From contig NZ_BQHJ01000013.1 in assembly GCF_021603645.1 (NCBI RefSeq), forward strand, positions 124,001 through 188,000: a stretch of DNA of 64,000 bases, in the 5' to 3' direction. Source of the stretch: Pseudomonas pseudonitroreducens (GTDB taxonomy: Bacteria > Pseudomonadota > Gammaproteobacteria > Pseudomonadales > Pseudomonadaceae). A model generated the notes under the pieces. That model did no database searches and was not told the origin of the DNA. It saw only the letters and a program-made list of their open reading frames with translations. Numbering within the stretch: the first letter of the stretch is position 1; every line of letters starts with the position of its first letter. Below are positions 56,522 to 64,000 of this stretch, in pieces. The position numbers and the translations under genes were made by a program.

Positions 56522-57427
56522 ATGAATCCCGCCGCCCTGCTGAACCTGCTCGCTCTGGCCGCCATCTGGGGTGCCAGCTTCCTGTTCATGCGCCAACTGG
56601 TGCCGGCCATCGGGGTAATGCCGACGGCGTTTTTCCGGGTGTTCCTGTCTGCGCTCGGGCTGGTGGTCATCCTGCTGGTGCTGCGCACGCGCTGGGATTT
56701 CCGCGGCAAGCTGGGGCGCATCCTGATCATCGGCGTAATCAGCTCGGGTATCCCGGTGCTGATGTACAGCCTGGCGGCGCAGACGTTGCCGGCCGGCTAT
56801 TCGGCGATCTTCAACGCGACCACGCCGCTGATGGGCGTGCTGATCGGCTCGCTGTTCTTTGGCGAGGCGCTGACTGGCGCCAAGTCGCTGGGCGTGTTGC
56901 TGGGACTGGCGGGGGTCGCCGTGCTGACCCGCGCCGGCCCGGTGCCGTTCGATGCCGGGCTGCTCTGGGGGGCTGCCGCCTGCCTGGTGGCGACCACCTG
57001 CTACGGCTTCGCCGGCTTCATCACCAAGCGCTGGATCAACGACCAGGGTGGCCTGGACTTCGGCGTCTCGGCGCTGGGCAGCCAGACTGGTGCGACGCTG
57101 TGCCTGCTGCCGTTCTTCCTCGGTACCAGCCTGGACATGCCGCTGGCGCCGCTGCTGGAGCCGAAAGTCCTGCTGGCCCTGGCCGGGTTGGGTTTTCTCT
57201 GCACGTCCTTCGCCTACGTCCTGTACTTCCGCCTGCTGGCCAGCATCGGCCCGCTGAAGACCATGACGGTGACTTTCCTGATCCCGCCCTTCGGTGTGTT
57301 CTGGGGGGTACTGCTGCTGGACGAGTCGCTGTCCTGGGCGCACCTGCAGGGTGGCGTGCTGATCGCCGCGGCATTGTGGCTGGTGCTGCGCCCGGCGCCG
57401 GTGGCGAAGGTGGAAGCGGCGGGGTGA
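56522..57427 (+). CDS. EamA-family (DMT) transporter
   Basis: A 301-residue ten-helix exporter: first EamA repeat LAAIWGASFLFMRQLVPAIG...FFRVFLSALGL, second VATTCYGFAGFITKRWI...LGFLCTSFAYVLYFRLLASIGPLKTMTVTFLIPPFGVFWGVLLLDE. A different paralogue from those at 11.0 and 57.9 kb. Substrate unknown. The 71-bp tandem array follows. Confidence 0.85.
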   Translation: MNPAALLNLLALAAIWGASFLFMRQLVPAIGVMPTAFFRVFLSALGLVVILLVLRTRWDFRGKLGRILIIGVISSGIPVLMYSLAAQTLPAGYSAIFNATTPLMGVLIGSLFFGEALTGAKSLGVLLGLAGVAVLTRAGPVPFDAGLLWGAAACLVATTCYGFAGFITKRWINDQGGLDFGVSALGSQTGATLCLLPFFLGTSLDMPLAPLLEPKVLLALAGLGFLCTSFAYVLYFRLLASIGPLKTMTVTFLIPPFGVFWGVLLLDESLSWAHLQGGVLIAAALWLVLRPAPVAKVEAAG

Positions 57428-57472
57428 TTGGGTAGTGAGGGGCGGGCGCTGAAAGTTCGGTGCAGCAGGTTC

Positions 57473-57870
57473 CCCTCACCCCAGCCCTCTCCCTGAGGGA
57501 GAGGGGGCCGTTCGTGGCGGCTGACACAAGGGCTTCTCCCTGCACCCAGACCGTCCCCTCTCCCAGAGGGAGAGGGAGCCGTTCGTGGCGGCCGACACAA
57601 GGGCTTCTCCCTGCACCCAAACCGTCCCCTCTCCCTGAGGGAGAGGGGGCCGTTCGTGGCGGCCGACACAAGGGCTTCTCCCTGCGCCCAAACCGTCCTC
57701 TCTCCCAGAGGGAGAGGGGGCCGTTCGTGCCGGCTGACACAGGGGCTTCTCCCTGCACCCAAACCGTCCCCTCTCCCTGAGGGAGAGGGAGCCGTTCGTG
57801 CCGGCCGACACAAGGGTTTCTTCCTGCGCCCAAGCTGTCCCTCTCCCCTTGGGAGAGGGTTAGGTGAGGG
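57473..57870. repeat. 71-bp tandem array of hairpin repeats, five units plus a partial
   Basis: Units begin at 57486, 57557, 57628, 57699 and 57770, with a partial at about 57840. Each starts with a perfect hairpin (CCTCTCCCTGAGGGAGAGG or the CAGAG form) followed by about 50 bp of conserved linker (GGCCGTTCGTGGCGG...CCGTCC). Loop types alternate CTGAG, CAGAG, CTGAG, CAGAG, CTGAG. Inverted outer arms CCCTCACC (57473-57480) and GGTGAGGG (57863-57870) frame the whole. 71 is not a multiple of 3, so it is unlikely to code for protein. It fills the convergent gap between two EamA genes. Confidence 0.9.
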
Positions 57871-57888
57871 AGTCACCCTCGCAGCGGG

Positions 57889-58794
57889 CTATCCGTTATC
57901 CACCGCTTGTGCGTTCCCAGCGCCCTGCGCCGGAGCCGTCTTGCGAAACACCAGCATCAACCCCATCACGATCAGCCCCATACCCAGCAGGCCAAGGGCG
58001 GACAGGCGATTGCCGAACACCGCGTAATCCATCAGCGCCGTGACCGCCGGCACCAGGTAGAACAGGCTGGTGACGTTGACCAGGTTGCCCGCCGCGATCA
58101 TCCGGTAGAGCAGCACGGTGGCCAGCACCGAGACCATCAGCCCCATCCACAGGGCACTGAGGATGAACGCAGCATTCCACTCCACGTGCAGTGGCTGGAA
58201 CGGCGCCACGGCGACGCACAGCGCCAGCCCGGCGATGTACTGCAGCGGCAGGGTACCCAGCGGGTTCTCGCGAATGTTCTTCTGCAGGATCGAACCGCCG
58301 GTGATCGACAGCAGCGCCAGCAGGCAGCAGGCCAGCCCGGCGAAGGTCAGCCCGGACAGTCCGATGCTCTGGTAGACCACCATCACCAGCCCGATCAGCC
58401 CGAGCGCGAGACCGGCAAGGCGCGGCGCCGAGTGCCGGCGTTCGAGCAGGAAGCTGGTGAGCATCGGCTGCACGCCCAGTACCGTGGCGATGACGCCGGG
58501 GGTGACGTGCAGGTCCAGCGCCATCAGGTAGAAGATCGGATAGATGCCCAGCATTACCAGGCCGGTAAGCACGGCGTGGCGCACCTGTTTGCGCTCACGT
58601 GGCCAGCGCAGGCCGATCAGTGGGGAAATGACCAGCAAGGCGAGCAACGCGGTGCCGAAGCGAGCGATGAGGAACACCATCGGCGATGCATGGGCCAGGC
58701 CCCACTTGCTGATGATGGCGGCGCTGCTCCACAGCAGCACGAACAGCGAGGTACTGGCCAGGCCGGCCAGGGAAGAACGAGTGAACGAAATCAT
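57889..58794 (-). CDS. EamA-family (DMT) transporter, third paralogue
   Basis: A 301-residue ten-helix protein: LFVLLWSSAAIISKWGLAHASPMVFLIARFGTALLALL (first repeat), GLACCLLALLSITGGSILQKNIRENPLGTLPLQYIAG (second). The start is the ATG at 58794; a GTG at 58803 would add three residues. Substrate unknown. It faces the tandem array with its 3' end. Confidence 0.85.
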   Translation of the reverse strand: MISFTRSSLAGLASTSLFVLLWSSAAIISKWGLAHASPMVFLIARFGTALLALLVISPLIGLRWPRERKQVRHAVLTGLVMLGIYPIFYLMALDLHVTPGVIATVLGVQPMLTSFLLERRHSAPRLAGLALGLIGLVMVVYQSIGLSGLTFAGLACCLLALLSITGGSILQKNIRENPLGTLPLQYIAGLALCVAVAPFQPLHVEWNAAFILSALWMGLMVSVLATVLLYRMIAAGNLVNVTSLFYLVPAVTALMDYAVFGNRLSALGLLGMGLIVMGLMLVFRKTAPAQGAGNAQAVDNG

Positions 58795-58906
58795 GCAATG
58801 CACCTGTCGTCAGGCAGATCACGACCGGCCTGCGCAGGGCCGGACACATACCGGGAGCCGCGTGAGTTGAACGCGGAAAACCAGGCGGTGAAAAACGCGT
58901 GAGGCG

Positions 58907-59065
58907 TCAGAAGCTCACGCCGGGTGGCGGGTAGGCCGCACCGGGTGGCGGAGGCGACGCGACAGCGACGACAGGAGGGGGAGGGCAGGCCGCGCCCGCA
59001 CCCGCGCCGCGTGCCGGGGAGGCTGCAGCGCTGATTGCCGGATCGGGCAATGGGTATCGGGACAT
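58907..59065 (-). CDS. Possible short Pro/Ala-rich ORF
   Basis: An open frame of 52 codons from the ATG at 59065, rich in Pro, Ala and Gly (SRYPLPDPAISAAASPARG; ASPPPPGAAYPPPG), 112 bp upstream of the EamA gene on the same strand. No strong ribosome site. GC-rich frames of this size arise by chance here, so this is only a possibility. Confidence 0.2.
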   Translation of the reverse strand: MSRYPLPDPAISAAASPARGAGAGAACPPPPVVAVASPPPPGAAYPPPGVSF

Positions 59066-59224
59066 GGACGGCGAACCTGTTCAGTGGCGCAGCAACGGTG
59101 CTGCGTGGACTGACTATAGCGGCGCCGAAAGCCGCTGGCGAGCCCTGTGCGAGTCGCGCGGCAATCTGCGATTCCTGCGACAGAAACGACAACGCGCACA
59201 GGCTGCTCGTGGGCTGGCGCTTTT

Positions 59225-59295
59225 CGCAGGGGCGAGCCTGCTCGCGAACCGATTCCGTCGCGGCGCCCGTTCGCGAGCAGGCTCGCTCCTACAAG
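59225..59295. repeat. REP pair, GGCGAGCCTGCTCGCG variant
   Basis: CAGGGGCGAGCCTGCTCGCG and inverted CGCGAGCAGGCTCGCTCCTA, with GCCTGC in place of GCTTGC; about 25 bp between the arms. Confidence 0.82.
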
Positions 59296-59367
59296 GCGTT
59301 CGCCTCCGGCATTGCTCAGGGGAGCGGGCTCCGTCTGCGAATCCGGCCCGGTGCAATCGGCAGAAAC

Positions 59368-59397
59368 GACAACGCGCGGCCAGGGCCGCGCGTTGTC
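59368..59397 (-). terminator. Strong hairpin after the polyamine-binding-protein gene
   Basis: GACAACGCGCGGCC and GGCCGCGCGTTGTC are perfect 14-bp complements separated by 2 bp. On the minus strand GTTTCTG follows. It is 15 bp past the stop codon at 59413. Confidence 0.75.
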
Positions 59398-59412
59398 AGG
59401 CAAGGGTGACGC

Positions 59413-61704
<2,292 letters not shown>

Positions 61705-61774
61705 TTAGGTTGGAGCTGTGCAGACCCAGCAGCCTATGCCCGGCGGGCTTCGTAGTCCAGTCGGGGCGCCCGGC

Positions 61775-61975
61775 TCAGTCGGGCTGTGCGTCGCTGAAGA
61801 TGGCCTCGATGGGCAGGCCGAAGGCGCGGGCTATACGAAAGGCCAGCGGCAGGCTGGGGTCGAACTTGCCACTCTCGATGGCGATCACGCTCTGCCGCGA
61901 AACGCCCAGTTGCGCGGCGAGGTCCTGCTGGCTCCAGCCGTGCTCGGCACGCAGTTCCTTGAGGCGATTGTGCAT
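61775..61975 (-). CDS. XRE-family regulator, small
   Basis: A 66-residue protein that is just one HTH_3 domain: LKELRAEHGWSQQDLAAQLGVSRQSVIAIESGKFDPSLPLAFRIARAFGLPIEAIF. Such proteins are repressors of their own operon. It begins 9 bp after the membrane-protein gene, so they are one operon. Two palindromes lie before that operon. Confidence 0.85.
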   Translation of the reverse strand: MHNRLKELRAEHGWSQQDLAAQLGVSRQSVIAIESGKFDPSLPLAFRIARAFGLPIEAIFSDAQPD

Positions 61976-61984
61976 AGGTCTTCC

Positions 61985-62374
61985 TCAGGCAAAACGCCGG
62001 CGCAGCAGCACCACGGCAACCCCGTAGGCGGCCCAGAACAGCGGGAAAGCGAGGATCACCGGAAAGCGTGGCCAGGCGGCGTACTGTTCGAGGAAGCCCC
62101 AGGCGCTGAACAGCCCGACCACCACGCCGCCGGCCAGCATCGCCGCGCGGGACAGGAGGAAACGCAGGAACTCGTCCGGCTCGCTGCACAGGTAGCGGTC
62201 GAATACATAAAGCATCGCCAGCAGCGGCAACGCAGGAGAGGCGGCGGCCAGGACGCGCAGGACATACGGCAGCTTCTGCAGGTCCAGCCCCCAGCTGATC
62301 AGCGCCACCAGGGCGGAGTAGAGGAACATGAGGGCGGCGCAGGACAGGGTGTAGCGGCGCAGGGCGGGATTCAT
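61985..62374 (-). CDS. Four-helix membrane protein paired with XRE regulator
   Basis: A 129-residue inner-membrane protein with four helices (SCAALMFLYSALVALISWGL; VLRVLAAASPALPLLAMLYVF; AAMLAGGVVVGLFSAWGFL; FPVILAFPLFWAAYGVAVVLL). CSEPDEFLRFLLSR between helices 2 and 3 is a likely cytoplasmic loop. It has no named domain that I know. The pairing with a small XRE repressor recurs in several proteobacteria, as far as I recall. GGAG is placed before the ATG at 62374. Confidence 0.72.
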   Translation of the reverse strand: MNPALRRYTLSCAALMFLYSALVALISWGLDLQKLPYVLRVLAAASPALPLLAMLYVFDRYLCSEPDEFLRFLLSRAAMLAGGVVVGLFSAWGFLEQYAAWPRFPVILAFPLFWAAYGVAVVLLRRRFA

Positions 62375-62388
62375 CGCGGTCTCCATTT

Positions 62389-62443
62389 GATGTAAAGCAA
62401 ACTTAACATCGGGAATTCTGCGATGTAAAGTAAACTTGTCATC
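62389..62443 (-). promoter_or_regulatory. Two phased palindromes before the XRE operon
   Basis: GATGTAAAG-CAAA-CTTAACATC (62389-62410) and GATGTAAAG-TAAA-CTTGTCATC (62422-62443) are near-perfect inverted repeats 33 bp apart, about three turns of DNA, so two dimers would sit on the same face. The first lies 15 bp before the ATG. Confidence 0.7.
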
Positions 62444-62605
62444 GGCAGGCCAATCGCGATCAGTCATCCCCTGACCCGCCATTCAATGACTGAATGCCGC
62501 GTCTGCGTTCACACTCGCCTTGGCTGCGCGGTATAGTCGCAGCTTGTCCGACCATTCGCCCGGCCCGGCAGAACGCCCGGCCCGCTATCGTTCGAGGATT
62601 CACCG

Positions 62606-63451
62606 ATGAAGTTCGAAGGCACCCAGTCCTACGTCGCCACCGACGACCTCAAGCTGGCGGTCAACGCCGCCATCACCCTGCAGCGCCCGCTGCTGGTGAA
62701 AGGCGAGCCGGGCACCGGCAAGACCATGCTCGCTGAGCAGTTGGCGGAGTCCTTCGGCGCCAAGCTGATCACCTGGCACATCAAGTCCACCACCAAGGCC
62801 CACCAGGGCCTCTACGAGTACGATGCGGTGAGCCGCCTGCGCGACTCGCAGTTGGGTGTGGACAAGGTCCACGACGTGCGCAACTACATCAAGAAGGGCA
62901 AGCTCTGGGAGGCCTTCGAGGCCGAGGAGCGCGTGATCCTGCTGATCGACGAGATCGACAAGGCCGACATCGAGTTCCCCAACGACCTGTTGCAGGAACT
63001 CGACAAGATGGAGTTCTTCGTTTACGAGACCAACGAGACCATCAAGGCCAAGCAGCGCCCGATCATCATCATCACCTCGAACAACGAGAAGGAACTGCCG
63101 GACGCCTTCCTGCGCCGCTGCTTCTTCCACTACATCGCCTTCCCCGACCGCGAGACGCTGCAGAAGATCGTCGACGTTCACTACCCGAAGATCAGCGGCA
63201 CGCTGGTCAGCGAGGCGCTGGACATCTTCTTCGACGTGCGCAAGGTGCCGGGCCTGAAGAAGAAGCCTTCCACCTCCGAGCTGGTGGACTGGCTGAAGCT
63301 GCTGATGGCCGACAACATCGGCGAAGCCGTGCTGCGCGAACGCGACCCCACCAAGGCCATCCCGCCGCTGGCTGGCGCCCTGGTGAAGAACGAGCAGGAT
63401 GTGCAACTGCTTGAACGCCTGGCGTTCATGAGCCGCCGCGCTTCGCGCTGA
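62606..63451 (+). CDS. MoxR-type AAA+ ATPase
   Basis: A 281-residue ATPase: Walker A GEPGTGKTMLAEQ, Walker B ILLIDEIDKADIEF, sensor 1 IIITSNNEKELPDAFLRRCFF with the arginine finger. The YDAVSRLRD segment and the RAVCEF lid (SELVDWLKLL) are typical of the MoxR/CbbQ-NorQ group. It works as a chaperone with a VWA partner, whose gene begins 135 bp downstream. Confidence 0.88.
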   Translation: MKFEGTQSYVATDDLKLAVNAAITLQRPLLVKGEPGTGKTMLAEQLAESFGAKLITWHIKSTTKAHQGLYEYDAVSRLRDSQLGVDKVHDVRNYIKKGKLWEAFEAEERVILLIDEIDKADIEFPNDLLQELDKMEFFVYETNETIKAKQRPIIIITSNNEKELPDAFLRRCFFHYIAFPDRETLQKIVDVHYPKISGTLVSEALDIFFDVRKVPGLKKKPSTSELVDWLKLLMADNIGEAVLRERDPTKAIPPLAGALVKNEQDVQLLERLAFMSRRASR

Positions 63452-63473
63452 TCACCGAATCTGCTCTTTTGTT

Positions 63474-63555
63474 TTAGGAGCGAGGGGGACGCCTAGTCCT
63501 TGCTCGCGAACCTTGCTGACTCGCAGAGAGCTTCGCGAGCAAGCTCGCTCCTACG
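63474..63555. repeat. REP pair with enlarged left arm, between moxR and VWA genes
   Basis: Left arm TAGGAGCGAGgggGACGCC with the same 14-base enlargement as the copy at 35969; right arm CGAGCAAGCTCGCTCCTACG. It lies inside an operon rather than at a 3' end. Confidence 0.8.
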
Positions 63556-63586
63556 AAGAGCACCTGCTTCATGAGAGGGTGCAGCC

Positions 63587-64000
63587 ATGCTGCTCAACCT
63601 GTTCAACGAAATGCGCGCGGCCAAGGTGCCGGTGTCGGTGCGCGAGCTGCTCGACCTGATCGATGCGCTCAAGCACCGCGTCGTGTTCGCCGACATGGAC
63701 GAGTTCTACTACCTCGCCCGCACCATCATGGTGAAGGACGAGCGCCATTTCGATAAGTTCGACCGGGCCTTCGGCGCCTACTTCAAGGGCCTGGAAAAGC
63801 TCGACGACCACCTCAAGGCGCTGATCCCCGAAGAGTGGCTGCGCAAGGAATTCGAGCGCCTGCTGACCGACGAGGAGCGCGCGCAGATCCAGTCCCTGGG
63901 TGGCCTGGACAAGCTCATCGAGGAGTTCAAGAAGCGCCTGGAAGAGCAGAAGGAACGCCACGCCGGCGGCAACAAGTGGATCGGCACCGGCGGCACCAGC
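63587..64000 (+). CDS. VWA-domain protein (CoxE-like), N-terminal fragment
   Basis: 138 residues up to the end of the window, no stop yet. LLNLFNEMRAAKVPVSVRELLDLIDALKHRVVFADMDEFYYLARTIMVKDERHFDKFDRAFGAYFKG is the conserved N-terminal helical part of CoxE/YeiM-type VWA partners of MoxR ATPases. A coiled region (EEFKKRLEEQKERHAGG) follows. The VWA domain itself is outside. Likely cotranscribed with the ATPase. Confidence 0.85.
   Translation, partial: MLLNLFNEMRAAKVPVSVRELLDLIDALKHRVVFADMDEFYYLARTIMVKDERHFDKFDRAFGAYFKGLEKLDDHLKALIPEEWLRKEFERLLTDEERAQIQSLGGLDKLIEEFKKRLEEQKERHAGGNKWIGTGGTS

Larger units (their letters stand above)
58795..59412. other. 618-bp intergenic region
   Basis: Contains the EamA start region, the short Pro-rich frame, a REP pair (59225-59295), a 17-base direct repeat CAGAAACGACAACGCGC (59181 and 59361), and the terminator of the binding-protein gene. 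I find no further gene. Confidence 0.6.

Noticed and set aside
57473-57870. CRISPR array
   Set aside because: The repeating unit is 71 bp with nearly identical linkers and no unique spacers, and there are no cas genes.
57460-57876. Repeat-containing proteins read from the 71-bp array
   Set aside because: 71 is not a multiple of three, frames shift at each unit, and no ribosome site or domain is visible.
61775-62374. Toxin-antitoxin pair
   Set aside because: The XRE protein is downstream of a four-TM protein that does not resemble known toxins; the order and composition fit a regulator/membrane module better.

Overview
This window is chromosomal DNA of a Pseudomonas from the P. aeruginosa lineage. 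It is probably a relative such as the P. nitroreducens / citronellolis / knackmussii group rather than P. aeruginosa itself. The evidence is high GC, typical Pseudomonas core genes (gacS, relA, hldD, plpD, a PirRS-like pair, aceK), REP-type palindromes (GGAGCGAGCTTGCTCGCG) in many 3' regions, and several gene runs that, from memory, match PAO1 order. The runs come from different parts of the PAO1 map and are rearranged relative to each other. The species is an inference.

Layout. 1-10.8 kb: recQ end, a lipoprotein, an HsbD-like diguanylate cyclase, a DUF2804 protein, a SlyA-type regulator with a recognisable operator, a FimV-like LysM protein, the type Vd phospholipase PlpD, a SelW-like redox protein, hldD and a DUF6515-like protein. 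11-16.7 kb: an EamA exporter, a CsaA-like protein, an AraC regulator, the PlcP-Agt1 glycolipid pair behind a good Pho box, and a FemAB-like protein. 17-22.4 kb: cytochrome b561, the alanyl-phosphatidylglycerol hydrolase/synthase pair, and three identical initiator tRNA genes each with its own promoter and terminator. 22.4-37.7 kb: dinB, two small proteins, ldhA, gacS, a PirRS-like two-component pair without its receptor gene, cysM-rlmD, relA-mazG, lpxO and DUF2058. 37.7-44.8 kb: a Rof-like protein, a small thioredoxin-fold protein divergent from a cysteine-rich MarR regulator with palindromes in between, a FadL porin, a phage-lysozyme-like orphan, a Sel1 protein, a sulfurtransferase, a PlsC acyltransferase and an SMP-30-like protein. 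44.9-56.4 kb: rnd-ycgL, a ghrA-like gene, a nitroreductase, ycgN, a CPCC protein with ptrB, an inner-membrane protein, HIT, a YafJ-like amidotransferase, DUF2937, aceK and a GNAT. 56.5-64 kb: two EamA exporters around a 71-bp tandem repeat array, a polyamine-type binding protein, cysK, an XRE/four-TM pair with two phased palindromes, moxR and the start of a VWA (CoxE-like) gene.

How the genes work together. Envelope genes dominate: PlpD, HldD, LpxO, PlsC, the A-PG synthase/hydrolase, and PlcP/Agt1, which swaps phospholipid for glycolipid under phosphate stress. Global regulators (GacS, RelA, HsbD-like) are also present. I see no prophage, insertion sequence, CRISPR array or defence island. 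The least explained elements are the cysteine-rich MarR / thioredoxin-fold pair with its palindromes, the XRE / four-TM module with operators 33 bp apart, the SlyA-type site and its near copy before hldD, and the 71-bp array.
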